A DNA stretch of 64,000 nt from CAZUNO01 sp964621445 [NCBI: Candidatus Hadarchaeota archaeon] (GCA_964621445.1 CAZUNO010000008.1:38483-102482), one strand, 5' to 3'. Counted from the stretch's first letter, positions 32,053-41,842 are shown. Program-made: numbers and translations. The notes: a model not told the origin generated them from the letters alone.

Positions 32053-33453
32053 TCAAGCACCGTTCTTGGTGGAAATACTTGAAACATCCTTGCCCGGTCG
32101 CCCAACCGGTGGTTTCCAGGTTGACGGGTGGAAAAGAATGCCCTTGGACTCCGAGGAGTATGGGACCCCTCTGATATATTTGGTCAGGTTGTTTAGCAGT
32201 TTTCTGTTGAAGACCTCTCTGTCCTCCGAGGGGTGGAGTGGAATTGCGGTTACCTCCAGGTCGTCCTCTTCTACATCCTGAATTTCCACAAATTTTGGAA
32301 ACAGGCCTATGTTTACCTCCACCCTCCTCTTTTCCCCGGGGGATATCTCAACATCAGAGTATCCTCTTATGTGCAGTGCCCTGTTTTCCCTCTTTTGTCC
32401 CAGTTGCCTGGGATAGAAGGTGTCAAGAAACCGCATTCTCTGGTAGCTTCTGGACCATATACGATCCGCCACCTGGTCCACAGGCAGGTAGTAGATCTCA
32501 ATCTCGATTCTCTCCCCGCCCTCACCCCTATGATCGGGATTAGACAGGGTGCCGGTGAACATCGGACCGGAGCCAGGGTTCGAATAGTAATTAAACATCT
32601 TGACCTGTTCTTCCATGACGTCCGTTACCTCGAACAGGGACCAAAGCTCGTAGATCTTCGAGGAATACTCCAAGCCCTTCCCGGGTATGTCCCTGAGTAT
32701 CCTCGTCGATTCCCTGTCTATATTCATCCTTCCCGTCAGTTCCTTTCTCCAGTCCAGGACCTTCTCATATCCGGGATTCCGAATTAGATTTAGCTCCAGG
32801 CGGCGTTCGAATTCCTCCTCAACCTCCCGGATTCTGTCCGGGTCCTCGAGTATTTCCTCGGCTTCCTCCTCTATCTTCCTGAAGTAGGGAACCCTGGTCC
32901 TCCTGTAACCCTCCTGTGAGAGGGCGTCGAGAACCCTCTCCTCAACCACGTTGTCTGTCCAGTGGCTGGTCTCAACCGATTTCTTGAAGACCCTCTTGAA
33001 GTAGGAGGTATTTTTGGTTATCTCCAGAAGACAGAGCATTGAAAGCAGGTTTTCCGGGGTGTCCCACTCCTGTCTGGGATTGACGACCACGAACTCCTTC
33101 CCGAAGATCTGGCCCTGGGAGAGGTTTCGCTTGAAAGTGCGGGGCCAGTCGATGGTCCCCCTTATCTCCTTCTCGACCACGGTTCTCTCCCTGGTGGAGA
33201 AGAAACTTGGCTTCTTCTCTATCATGGGCATGATGTCGTTTAGGAGAACGTGGGATATCGATTCCAGTGTATTCAGTTTGAAGGCATCCTCGAACTTCTC
33301 CCTGGAAAGGTCAAGCTTGGTGTCCTCGGCCAGGTTAACCTTGATCCGCTTCAGATCCAGGTCCTCCAGAAAGTTGGTAAGGAGCAGGCCGAATACCCGT
33401 TTTCGCATGTACTGGTTCATTGAATCCTGGAGCATTTCCTCCATTTGGTTCAT
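32053..33453 (-). CDS. McrC/DUF2357-like protein without a clear nuclease site
   Basis: About 466 residues, soluble, third gene of the McrB-like operon. The middle reads VVEKEIRGTIDWPRTFKRNL, then a strand, then PRQEWDTPENLLSMLCLLEI: the RG-x-I-D-W-P-R-T and PEN elements of DUF2357 proteins, close to McrC. A later YELWSLFEVTDVMEEQ also fits the McrC core. In nuclease-active relatives an RPD and a D-x-K-Y motif follow; here I see only NPDHRG and IEIEIYYLP or GYSDVEIS, without the Lys. The protein may thus be a structural or regulatory partner. The ATG at 33453 follows the preceding stop by 4 bases; the frame is open 51 bases farther upstream. Confidence 0.6.
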   Translation of the reverse strand: MNQMEEMLQDSMNQYMRKRVFGLLLTNFLEDLDLKRIKVNLAEDTKLDLSREKFEDAFKLNTLESISHVLLNDIMPMIEKKPSFFSTRERTVVEKEIRGTIDWPRTFKRNLSQGQIFGKEFVVVNPRQEWDTPENLLSMLCLLEITKNTSYFKRVFKKSVETSHWTDNVVEERVLDALSQEGYRRTRVPYFRKIEEEAEEILEDPDRIREVEEEFERRLELNLIRNPGYEKVLDWRKELTGRMNIDRESTRILRDIPGKGLEYSSKIYELWSLFEVTDVMEEQVKMFNYYSNPGSGPMFTGTLSNPDHRGEGGERIEIEIYYLPVDQVADRIWSRSYQRMRFLDTFYPRQLGQKRENRALHIRGYSDVEISPGEKRRVEVNIGLFPKFVEIQDVEEDDLEVTAIPLHPSEDREVFNRKLLNNLTKYIRGVPYSSESKGILFHPSTWKPPVGRPGKDVSSISTKNGA

Positions 33454-33457
33454 GCCT

Positions 33458-36400
33458 CTAGCTTCCAGACTTCTCGGCCAGCCTTCTCCTGCTGTCCAGG
33501 ACATAACCTGCCACGACGAAGAGGATTATCACCGAGAGGGCCAGTAGTATCCTGGGGCCGCTCTTGCTGGCCACTGCGCTTACCGTGTTTGTATTCAATT
33601 CCTCATTCCCGGCCAGGTCCTCGGATCTAACCCAGTAGTAGTACTCCTTGCCGTTCTCCAGATCGGAGTCGATGTAACTGGTTTCATTGGTGGTGGTTAC
33701 CAGCGAGAGATTTTCGGTGGTATTGGAACTCGATCTGTACACCTTGAACCTGACATCCCTTTCCGGAGGCGATCTCCACCTAAGTTCTATTTCACCGCCC
33801 GGTAGCGACTTGGCCGAAAGGTTGGTTGGTGGTGAGGGAGGAAGCGTGTCCAGGGACATCACGGATTTCCAGTTATCGTTGTCCTCCTCGTTATCGTGGC
33901 GGTCAACCGCCCTTACCAGGTAGTAGTAATTATCACCGCTTGTCACGTTGCTATCCTCAAAGACGGTGAGGTTGGTCTCGGCAATCATTTCTGCTCCTGC
34001 AATGCCGGCACCGGATGAGGACTTGTATACCCTGTACACCGATACATCACTGCTCTGGGGATGGCTCCAGTGCAGACGAATGTTCCCATTGGCCAGCTGA
34101 TCGGTCTCCAGGTCCTGTGGTGGGAGGGGTGGTATCTTTTCCATGGATACCGCTGATACCTCTATCATGTTGCTCTCCTCCTGGCCGTTTGGGCCCACGG
34201 ATCTAACCACGTAGATGTACTCCTGGGAGTGGTTGAGTTCCGAATCCTGGAAGGAGTTGGTGGGATAGGGGATCTGGGCCAGCGGAAGCGAGAAATCGGA
34301 ATCCTCGGTCCTCCGGTAAACCCTGAAACTATCGGCAGGGGCCGAGGAGACATTCCAAGTGAGGAGGATATCTCCATTATCCTTTGGGGTGGCCTCAAGG
34401 CCCGTGGGATGGGGTGGGGGGGTCGTGGCCTGAACCCTGTTGTCGTTATCATCCTCGTTCCCGACGGAGTCCGCGGAATGGACTATGTAATAATAGGTTT
34501 GCGAGGGACCCAGGCCGCGGTCCGTGAACTGGGTTTCGTATGTCTGGTTTAGGTAGTTCTGATTACCAGGTGTGAAATAGGGGGAGTTGGAACGGTAGAC
34601 GAAGTATTTTGCCGGGTTTTCACCGCTTGGAGCCCTCCATTCCAGCCTGATGCTGCCGGTTCCAGAGCCCTCGGCACTCAGTGCCACCGGTGCTCCCGGA
34701 GGTTCGGTGTCCACCGATCTTATGGATGTCTCGATTTCGTTTTCCTCCTCATTTCCGGTTGAATCGACCGCCCTGACCACGTAGTAGTAGGTCTCGTCAT
34801 GTTCCACGAAGTTGTCGTTGAAAATGGCTATGGCCGACTGTGCGTATGGCTGGTTATAGTTCTGGGAAAGGGGGCTTCGGGACCTGTATATGTTGTAATG
34901 GGATATTGGTTCCCCCTGGGGAGGAGTCCAGGTCAGCACGATGGAGCCGTTTGGACGGAGCTGGGCCTTGAGGTTCCTGGGGGCCGAGGGGGGCTTGTCC
35001 AGAGCGGTCACATAGATTTCATCCCTGTTCTCCTCCTCGTTCCCGGCCTCGTCGACCGACCTCACCACGTAGTAATAACGGGTCCCCGACTCCAGATTCT
35101 CATCATAGTAGATTATCCTCGAGGTCTCGGCGATGGGGCTGTAGAAGTTGTAGCTTCCGGAACTCGTGGATCTGTATATCCTGTAGACCTCGACCTGCTC
35201 GCCGATGGGGGTTGCCCACCGAAGCTCGATATCCCCTGTAGGCTGGGGCAGGGCATCGAGCTTCCGGGGCTTGCTAGGCGGTTCGCTGTCGGATACTGCG
35301 GAGACCTCCTCCGATTTGATTCCCTCATTCCCGTAAAGGTCCACCGCCCGGACGTAGTAGTAGTAACGTTTGCCGTTGATCATCTCGTGGGCGACTCCGC
35401 CAATTACCCGTTTGGCGTCGATGAACTGGGTGGATATGGTCGTGGTCCAGGGCTCCGTCTGTTTGAGTCCCGGTCGGGTGGCACGGTAGACGTGGTACTT
35501 CTGGACTGAGCCGGAGCCATCCTGGGGTGGGTCCCAACTGACCTCGATCACCCCATCCTCTCCGGGGTCTGCCTGGAGGTTCCGTGGGGGTCCTAGGAGC
35601 ACAGGGGCGACTATCTCGTTTGTGTTTTGTCCCTCGTTGTCGGCCTTGTCAACGGAGCGGATCACGTAACGGTACTTGATCGCCTCGGATACGTCGTTGT
35701 CCACAAATGCATTTTTCCTGGTGACTATCAAGGGTTCGGAGAAGTCCTGCTTTTCATCTCCCCTGAACTTGTAAAGCCTGTATTCATGCACCCTCTCACC
35801 CGCTGGGTCATCCCAGGTGAGTATTACCTCCCCGGTGGTACTCCTTCTCGCCTTCAGATCTAGGGGCGGAGATGGCGGTTGGGCGTCGGCGGTTCCGTTG
35901 GCCTCAAACTGGTTGTGATCCTCGTTCCCCGCGGAGTCCACGGAGCGTACGACGTAGTGGTAGGTTATCCCGTTCCTTAGCCCCTTATCCACGAAATATG
36001 GGTTTGGTGTCTCCGCGATGGGCCTGTCGAAGTCCTGAGCGCCGCTGGAGGTGGCGCTGTATATCCTGTATAGAACCGCCTTGTCCGCGGGTCGGCCCCG
36101 TGTGCTTCCAGTTTCAACCGGCGGTACCGTCCAGTTCAGCATGAGATCGCCCTTGGAGAGCTTGGTGACAATTAGACCCCTGGGCGCGGCGGGGGGCGTG
36201 AGGTCCTCGGAAATATTGGAAACCTCGAGGGTATTGGTGTCCTCGTTAAGCAGGAAATCCGCGGACCTGACCACGTAGTAATACTGTTGACCATCAGTTA
36301 CATTATCGTCGACCCATTCCGTATTGGAGACCATGGCAAAGGGGAAGTCGAATTCCTGGGCGTCGGGCACGCTCGATCGGTATATGTTGTATCTATAGGG

Positions 36401-38425
36401 GGCCTCCCCGGAGGGGGCTCTCCAATCTAACTTGATCCTGCCATCTCTCAAACGAATGGTCCTCAAGTCTAGCGGGCTACCCGGCGGCGAGGTATCGGCC
36501 ACGGCGCTGGCAGACGTCTTTTCGTCCTCCATGTTCTCGTTACCCACCGCGTCAACCGATCTTACCACATAGTAGTAGGCCTGCCCGTCTATGAGGTCCG
36601 TGTGTTGGGCGAAGGTTTCGGTGGTGGTAATCATACGCGCGGGATCCGGCTTGAATCCCTCATAGGTATTCCAGTAAACGTGATAGTGGTCCACATCTTC
36701 CCGCATCTGCTTGGCGATATCAGGGTCCTCAACATTCGATCCCGGTGGCATCCAGCTGATCCCGATCTTACCACCTTTCCTGGGAACGGCGATGACCATG
36801 GTTACGTGGGGCGGGGGAGTTTCGTCCCGGGACACCACGCGAATTTCCTCGGTGTTTTCCTCGACATTGCCAGCTGAATCCACTGACCTCACAACGTAAT
36901 AGTACGGAACTCCGTCCTCTACCTCCCGGTCCGTGAAGGAGGTGCCAGAGACCACTGCCAGGGGTCGAGAGAAGTTATGCCCCTCGGAGATATTTGACTT
37001 GAATATCCTGTACTCGGCCGGGGTCTCGCCGCCCGGGGGGAGCCAGGTCAGCTTTATTCTACCTCCCATGTCCGTGTCCTCGGCCTTTAATGCACGGGGT
37101 GGGCTTGGTGGGGTAGTGTCCTGCGACATGGCGGAAACCTCTATGGTATTGTTCTCCTGGTTCCCGGCCGCGTCCGATGCCCGGACGACGTAGTAATAGG
37201 TCACTCCTTTCTCCACATTCTTGTCGATAAAGGGAGGTTCCCGTACCGTCTTGTAGGGGTTCCAGAACTCCTGGGCTCCGCTTTCGGTTGACCTGTATAT
37301 GGTGTACCTGAAGACCTCCTCACCACTGGGTATGAGCCAGGTCAAGTTGAGGTAGCCGGTCTCGTCCGTGGTTACCGAGGGGAATACAGGTGCCAAAGGA
37401 GGAATGGTGTCATCCGGGGTGGCGTTGAACACCGGGGAGGGTTCGCTTGGATTCTCATTCTCGTCGAATGCCACGACCAGATAGAAATGAAGGTAATTGG
37501 CGGATATATCCTGGTGGAGGAAGACGGGGTCACGTACGAATCCTATAAGGTTTTCATCGGCGGCCCCGAATTCGGGTTCTCTCGAGTGGTAGATATTGTA
37601 GCCAACCACGTCGGGCTCGGGATTTCTTTGCCAGGTCAGATTTATGGAGTTTCCCTCCTCCGGGGCCCAGCCGGTAAGGCCAGCTACCGGTGAGGGAGCT
37701 ATGGTGTCATTCACGGGAACCGCGAAGTTCTCGGCCTTCCTGACCAGAGAGGGGTTACCGGCATGATCGATGACCTTGACCCCGTACCAGTATTTTACGC
37801 CGTCAATGAGGTTGCTCTCCGGGTCGTACCACTGGATCAGGTCCTGATTGGAGATATTGGCCACATCAAGAACATCTGAGAAGTTGGCTGTGTTGGCCCG
37901 GACGACGGTGTACCGCCTAAAGTCCTTCCCATCATACCGGGTCCAGTTCACTCTTACGGCCCCTCTCTCGGTTGCATTTACCTCGCATCTCCTGGGTCTA
38001 TTGGGTTCCTGGTCGTCGATGGTGATGTTAAGAACATCGGTTGTGCCCTCTATTCCATCGCCATCGATGTCGGAGCGAAGCTCGACCAATGCACCGTTAC
38101 GGGTCCTGATCATATCCCGCTGGTCGTCGGTCTGAAAGCGATCGGTGAGGAAGCTACCCCTGTAGATCCCGGACCCCGGGATGACCTCCTCCATGATAAC
38201 CTGTATCTGGACCCCACCAACGCGCACATACATCAAGGGCTCCGTGGCCCCTCCCGTTCCTAGGGACCGGAAGTATACGGTCGAACCGGGTCGGAAAAAC
38301 AGGTTCTGCCTGGTTCGGTTGACGTCCTCGTAGGTCATTATCTGGGTATCCGCGGCAGCGCTTGCGCTTTGGATAAGCAGACAGGAGGAAAGCATGATCA
38401 ACAGTATGGCGAATTCTCTGCGCAT
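33458..38425 (-). CDS. Giant surface protein with about fifteen fibronectin type III modules
   Basis: A 1655-residue protein: signal peptide (residues 1-23, ending ASA), an N-terminal beta domain with FRPGSTVYFRSLGTGG and a calcium-loop-like DIDGDGIEGTTD, then about fifteen Fn3 modules of 90-110 residues, and a C-terminal transmembrane helix (LALSVIILFVVAGYVL) with a basic end. Each module has the P-P-x-P-x-x-L start, a conserved Trp (LTW, LRW) and YYYVVRSVDxxGN. The modules are close copies of each other, which suggests growth by duplication. The product would stand outside the cell, fixed by its C-terminus. Its place between an McrB-like membrane ATPase (11 bases away) and the McrC-like gene (4 bases away) indicates a joint function. 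Confidence 0.9.
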   Translation of the reverse strand: MRREFAILLIMLSSCLLIQSASAAADTQIMTYEDVNRTRQNLFFRPGSTVYFRSLGTGGATEPLMYVRVGGVQIQVIMEEVIPGSGIYRGSFLTDRFQTDDQRDMIRTRNGALVELRSDIDGDGIEGTTDVLNITIDDQEPNRPRRCEVNATERGAVRVNWTRYDGKDFRRYTVVRANTANFSDVLDVANISNQDLIQWYDPESNLIDGVKYWYGVKVIDHAGNPSLVRKAENFAVPVNDTIAPSPVAGLTGWAPEEGNSINLTWQRNPEPDVVGYNIYHSREPEFGAADENLIGFVRDPVFLHQDISANYLHFYLVVAFDENENPSEPSPVFNATPDDTIPPLAPVFPSVTTDETGYLNLTWLIPSGEEVFRYTIYRSTESGAQEFWNPYKTVREPPFIDKNVEKGVTYYYVVRASDAAGNQENNTIEVSAMSQDTTPPSPPRALKAEDTDMGGRIKLTWLPPGGETPAEYRIFKSNISEGHNFSRPLAVVSGTSFTDREVEDGVPYYYVVRSVDSAGNVEENTEEIRVVSRDETPPPHVTMVIAVPRKGGKIGISWMPPGSNVEDPDIAKQMREDVDHYHVYWNTYEGFKPDPARMITTTETFAQHTDLIDGQAYYYVVRSVDAVGNENMEDEKTSASAVADTSPPGSPLDLRTIRLRDGRIKLDWRAPSGEAPYRYNIYRSSVPDAQEFDFPFAMVSNTEWVDDNVTDGQQYYYVVRSADFLLNEDTNTLEVSNISEDLTPPAAPRGLIVTKLSKGDLMLNWTVPPVETGSTRGRPADKAVLYRIYSATSSGAQDFDRPIAETPNPYFVDKGLRNGITYHYVVRSVDSAGNEDHNQFEANGTADAQPPSPPLDLKARRSTTGEVILTWDDPAGERVHEYRLYKFRGDEKQDFSEPLIVTRKNAFVDNDVSEAIKYRYVIRSVDKADNEGQNTNEIVAPVLLGPPRNLQADPGEDGVIEVSWDPPQDGSGSVQKYHVYRATRPGLKQTEPWTTTISTQFIDAKRVIGGVAHEMINGKRYYYYVRAVDLYGNEGIKSEEVSAVSDSEPPSKPRKLDALPQPTGDIELRWATPIGEQVEVYRIYRSTSSGSYNFYSPIAETSRIIYYDENLESGTRYYYVVRSVDEAGNEEENRDEIYVTALDKPPSAPRNLKAQLRPNGSIVLTWTPPQGEPISHYNIYRSRSPLSQNYNQPYAQSAIAIFNDNFVEHDETYYYVVRAVDSTGNEEENEIETSIRSVDTEPPGAPVALSAEGSGTGSIRLEWRAPSGENPAKYFVYRSNSPYFTPGNQNYLNQTYETQFTDRGLGPSQTYYYIVHSADSVGNEDDNDNRVQATTPPPHPTGLEATPKDNGDILLTWNVSSAPADSFRVYRRTEDSDFSLPLAQIPYPTNSFQDSELNHSQEYIYVVRSVGPNGQEESNMIEVSAVSMEKIPPLPPQDLETDQLANGNIRLHWSHPQSSDVSVYRVYKSSSGAGIAGAEMIAETNLTVFEDSNVTSGDNYYYLVRAVDRHDNEEDNDNWKSVMSLDTLPPSPPTNLSAKSLPGGEIELRWRSPPERDVRFKVYRSSSNTTENLSLVTTTNETSYIDSDLENGKEYYYWVRSEDLAGNEELNTNTVSAVASKSGPRILLALSVIILFVVAGYVLDSRRRLAEKSGS

Positions 38426-38436
38426 CTTAAGACACC

Positions 38437-40920
38437 TCAGGTGGCGATTTGATCGAGTATGTCGAGGCCCATGGTCATTGCTCTAAGCTCGGTGGCCACT
38501 CTGGAGTCCTTGCCGAGAACCTTTTCCACGTTCTGTACCAGATCCTCGTCTATCTCCCTGTTCATTCCGTCAAGCTGGGGCAAGACGTTGGACTCTATTG
38601 CTCTGTCCAGCAGGTCCAGGTGCTGGGCATCGTCGTCCATTAGGAGCCCCATGAGAACGAATCTCAGGGTGTCGATCATCTGAGCGGTTCCGATACCCCG
38701 TAGTTTCCTTATCCCAGTCTCCGCGTTCATGACGTCGTATAGCTTGTCTACAAGGCTCCTGTATGGGGTGCTGGACAGCACCCTGTCGACCCTGCCCATT
38801 CCCAGGCTATTCTTGACGTCTTCAAAGGCCCCTCCCCGTTCACCGGTTAGTATGGCCCTCTCCTGGTCATGGGGCGGAATGGGCATCCCGATAAAGGCAA
38901 AACGACGCATGAGGGCGTAGGAAATGTTGAACAGAAAATGCCTATCATAGGTGTTTAGGGTGCCTATTATCCTGTAGTCATCGGGTATTCGCACGGTTTG
39001 GGTCTCGTTTTCCAGGGTCGGTATGTTGAGCTGGCGGGATTCGATGGCGGTGAACATCCCCCCGAAAGCCTTGTCTATGTCGGCCCTGTTGAATTCATCT
39101 ATGATTAGCCACCTCCCGGACAGTGCAGTTTGGGTGACGCATCCGAGCTTGATGCTCATCTTCTTTCCATCGTACATGAGACCCCCGATGACATCATAGG
39201 TGGTCCAGTCCGAGGTTGCGGTCTCCACGGTGTACGGCTTGTCGAATATCATGGAAGGGATCATCTTGGCTAGTTCCGTCTTCCCCGTCCCCGGGGAGCC
39301 GATGAGTATAACGTCCTTACCCATGAGCAGGTTGGTGACCACCTCGCGGATTATCTCCTCGTTTATTGCCAGTCGGCTCTTTATCTGGGCTATCTTGTCC
39401 TCCATATCAGTGGGCAGGGAAAGCCCCCGTCCGGCCTCTCCACTGAGGACGGTGTCCTGAACCTCGGTCTCCTCCTCTTCCTCGCCCTCTGAACTCCAGA
39501 CGGCGGCCATTCTCTCCGTGTACCTGCCTATGAAGGAATCGATGGTACGGCTCACGAAGTCGGTCCCCAGAAGGACCAGCCAGGCGAGAATTGAAAGAAG
39601 AACCGCTGCCCCCAGGAATATGGCCGGCCCGTTCTCGATCTCCGGTCCAACAAGCCTGGAGCCGAATAGAATGATGAAGGGGCCGAAGACTGCGGCAACG
39701 GCCCGAGAGCTGAATATGGAGGACAGTCCGATAAGGATTAGGAATGCCAGGCCCGCCGACCCGTAGAACCAGGTCTGGGCATCGGCGATTGGGGAGTATC
39801 CCATCTGCTGGGATTCGGTCATGAATGAACCGACGGCCAGGGATACCACCAGCAACACTGCCACGTTTTTAAACTGCAGCTTTCCCTCCCTGATGTGGGT
39901 CGGTATTTCCAGCTTGCTGGATCTCCACTGCATTAATGCCACAAAACCCGCGATCGCTATAAGAGCAACCGCGATATCCGATCCCCGGAAGATGCCGGCT
40001 ATTCGTAGATTCCCAAGGAGTCCGTCAAGACCCCAGTAGAGTCCCAGAAACCACACCGGGATGGTCATTACCACCACGGTGCTGGGGTGGAATAGGTAAT
40101 AGGCCCCCGAGGCCAGGGCCAGGAAGCTCACGTTTGTAATGAGGAACCACTCCACGTTTGATCCAACGGTCTCGAAGACCGGTGGAATCTCTCCCCAGAG
40201 AAAGACCGAAAGTGAAAGGGACCCGATAAGGATGACTAGCAGATGAACCAATTTTGCCTCGCTTTTCACCAACCTGTAGAGTGACAGATATAGTGTGATC
40301 GCGGCTAGGATGATCAACCCGGCATTCCCTATCCCGAAGATCAGACGGTAGACCCCTAGGGCAATGAGAGGGGCGAACACCATCCTGGGCAGGTCATCGG
40401 TCCCGTATCTCTCTATTATGGTGGTCTCCACCAGAAAGCATAGAAGCGCACCCAGCGAGAGAGCGGTACCCGATCCCATGTATGGAATATAGATCATGGC
40501 CTTAGGGGTGGATATGAAGGCCCCTACCGATAAGCTTGATGCCAATAGAATTGCCAGGTCCTCGATCTTCATGGTGCGGATATCAATCCTAAGAGCCATG
40601 AAGGCGCTAAGAACCAGCAGGGAGACGATGACCAGGAGATTGATTGATATCTCCCCGAAGGGGACGGCTAGCCAGATTAGGTTGAGGGGGGCAAGAGTCC
40701 TGACCGAACCCCTAGGGTCGTATCTCTGTGCCAAGGATATCTCCGCTAGTGCGCTTAGAGCGAGGACGAAGATTCCTGTGAGCAGTCTATAATTTCCAGC
40801 CGGAGTAAGCCGGGCGGTTAGTGCCGCCAGGGCAAGCGAGGAGGACAAAATCATCGCTAGTTCCAGAGGTCTAAGGTTCATTCCGCCAATAGATAAGGGA
40901 GAACGTAATCTCTCCATCAT
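38437..40920 (-). CDS. Polytopic membrane protein with C-terminal McrB-like AAA+ ATPase
   Basis: About 827 residues. Residues 1-460 hold around fourteen transmembrane helices; 480-500 is a Glu-rich linker; the rest is a cytoplasmic AAA+ domain. Walker A GSPGTGKTE is near residue 545, Walker B WLIIDEFNRADIDKAFGGMF near 605-625, and GTLNTYDRHFLFNISYALMR near 653-672, followed by RRFAF. NTYDR corresponds to the NTxD signature of the GTPase McrB, and IDEFNRADIDKAFG to the IDEINR block of that family; MoxR ATPases are the other relatives. The ATG at 40920, behind AGGAGGACAT, is preferred; the frame opens 15 bases upstream. Confidence 0.85.
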   Translation of the reverse strand: MMERLRSPLSIGGMNLRPLELAMILSSSLALAALTARLTPAGNYRLLTGIFVLALSALAEISLAQRYDPRGSVRTLAPLNLIWLAVPFGEISINLLVIVSLLVLSAFMALRIDIRTMKIEDLAILLASSLSVGAFISTPKAMIYIPYMGSGTALSLGALLCFLVETTIIERYGTDDLPRMVFAPLIALGVYRLIFGIGNAGLIILAAITLYLSLYRLVKSEAKLVHLLVILIGSLSLSVFLWGEIPPVFETVGSNVEWFLITNVSFLALASGAYYLFHPSTVVVMTIPVWFLGLYWGLDGLLGNLRIAGIFRGSDIAVALIAIAGFVALMQWRSSKLEIPTHIREGKLQFKNVAVLLVVSLAVGSFMTESQQMGYSPIADAQTWFYGSAGLAFLILIGLSSIFSSRAVAAVFGPFIILFGSRLVGPEIENGPAIFLGAAVLLSILAWLVLLGTDFVSRTIDSFIGRYTERMAAVWSSEGEEEEETEVQDTVLSGEAGRGLSLPTDMEDKIAQIKSRLAINEEIIREVVTNLLMGKDVILIGSPGTGKTELAKMIPSMIFDKPYTVETATSDWTTYDVIGGLMYDGKKMSIKLGCVTQTALSGRWLIIDEFNRADIDKAFGGMFTAIESRQLNIPTLENETQTVRIPDDYRIIGTLNTYDRHFLFNISYALMRRFAFIGMPIPPHDQERAILTGERGGAFEDVKNSLGMGRVDRVLSSTPYRSLVDKLYDVMNAETGIRKLRGIGTAQMIDTLRFVLMGLLMDDDAQHLDLLDRAIESNVLPQLDGMNREIDEDLVQNVEKVLGKDSRVATELRAMTMGLDILDQIAT

Positions 40921-40958
40921 ATGTCCTCCTGGCAAAAAACGTCCAGGTCTATAGAGCT

Positions 40959-40967
40959 GGATAAAGG
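40959..40967 (-). promoter_or_regulatory. TATA-like box of the McrB-like/Fn3/McrC-like operon
   Basis: On the minus strand CCTTTATCC, about 40 bases before the first ATG. It would leave a short leader containing AGGAGG. A CATTTTTATG farther upstream is an alternative. Confidence 0.35.
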
Positions 40968-41060
40968 AATCTCGAGATCATAAAAATGTCTTTGTGGATC
41001 ATGATCAACCCCTTTCAACCTATCCCTATACATTTGAGGAGAAATCGCGGAGTGATGGAC

Positions 41061-41795
41061 TCAGACTTCGTTCCAACCCTTTCGTTCTATTCCTCCTCCC
41101 GTCAGCTGGTAGTAGCTCTCCCTTGCGCAGGGTATGCAGCATGTCTTGCCCCTTTTCTTGACCGAGCGGGTGGTCATGAACATCTCTCCGCAATTTTCGC
41201 ATATCACGCTTTCATGTATCCTTGCGTATCCCGGGAGCTTCGGTTGGGCTTCATGAAAGGAAAATAGCCTATCTACGTCGGCGGTTATTACCATATAGGA
41301 TTTTTTGGCGGATTGGTTGGGGAAACTGTCCGGTAACGGTTCCTCCCCCTCGCTCTGTTTGCTTTCGGCATCCCAGACCTCGGAAGCCTGAGGGTTGATG
41401 CATGCTCTGACCCCCTGCCCACTTCTGTTTGCCAGTGTTGCTGCCGTCTTTCCGTAATCACTGAATACGAGGGCATTGTTGCCAAAGGTACATCCAGTGG
41501 TGAACTGTATTCCATCCGAGAAGCAGTTGTTGGTCTCCACGATAGCTATTACGTCCTCCATCCCTCGATGTCTGGCATTAAGCCTCCTGACCATCTCCGT
41601 GCCCGCCCTGATCCCCAGAGCAAGGCCCGGGCAGAAGTGTCCGTGCAGTGTCCCGGCTCGCTTGAGGAGCTCGACCAAATTGTTTTTGCCGATTAGGTCC
41701 CATACTTCCTTTCTTGGTTCGCTCAGCATTTCCCATATCGCCGTAGCACCAATTGTGAATTCGTGACATAATAACTCTTTGCCCTCTTCGCTCAT
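41061..41795 (-). CDS. FmdE family metalloprotein with C-terminal zinc ribbon
   Basis: A 244-residue soluble protein. LHGHFCPGLALGIRAGTEM near residue 50-68 is the FmdE metal-binding block (His, His, Cys), and NNCFSDGIQFTTGCTFGNNA near 90-110 is its second conserved segment. FmdE was named after the E subunit locus of formylmethanofuran dehydrogenase, but the family is wider and most members have no known role; some act in molybdenum or other metal chemistry. The last 50 residues form a zinc ribbon, CENCGE and CCIPCA. It is divergent from nikR with 47 bases between the starts. Confidence 0.88.
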   Translation of the reverse strand: MSEEGKELLCHEFTIGATAIWEMLSEPRKEVWDLIGKNNLVELLKRAGTLHGHFCPGLALGIRAGTEMVRRLNARHRGMEDVIAIVETNNCFSDGIQFTTGCTFGNNALVFSDYGKTAATLANRSGQGVRACINPQASEVWDAESKQSEGEEPLPDSFPNQSAKKSYMVITADVDRLFSFHEAQPKLPGYARIHESVICENCGEMFMTTRSVKKRGKTCCIPCARESYYQLTGGGIERKGWNEV

Positions 41796-41842
41796 TCCGA
41801 AAGCAATAAGTAAGCGTGGTCCAGCAGAATTACGGTTTTACG

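Noticed and set aside
32238-33547. Several plus-strand frames of 100-184 codons
   Set aside because: All are antisense to the McrC-like gene; they are Ser/Pro-rich shadows of its charged codons.
34799-35509. 236-codon open frame on the plus strand
   Set aside because: It lies opposite the Fn3 modules and reflects their codon pattern; rich in Gly, Val and Pro with no known motif, signal or ribosome binding site.
33458-38425. Regular repeats resembling a CRISPR array
   Set aside because: The repeats are protein-coding Fn3 modules of about 300 bases, with variable DNA and an intact frame.
32053-40935. Classical McrBC restriction system
   Set aside because: The ATPase has about 14 membrane helices, no DNA-recognition domain is seen, the nuclease motif is missing, and a secreted protein gene is between them.
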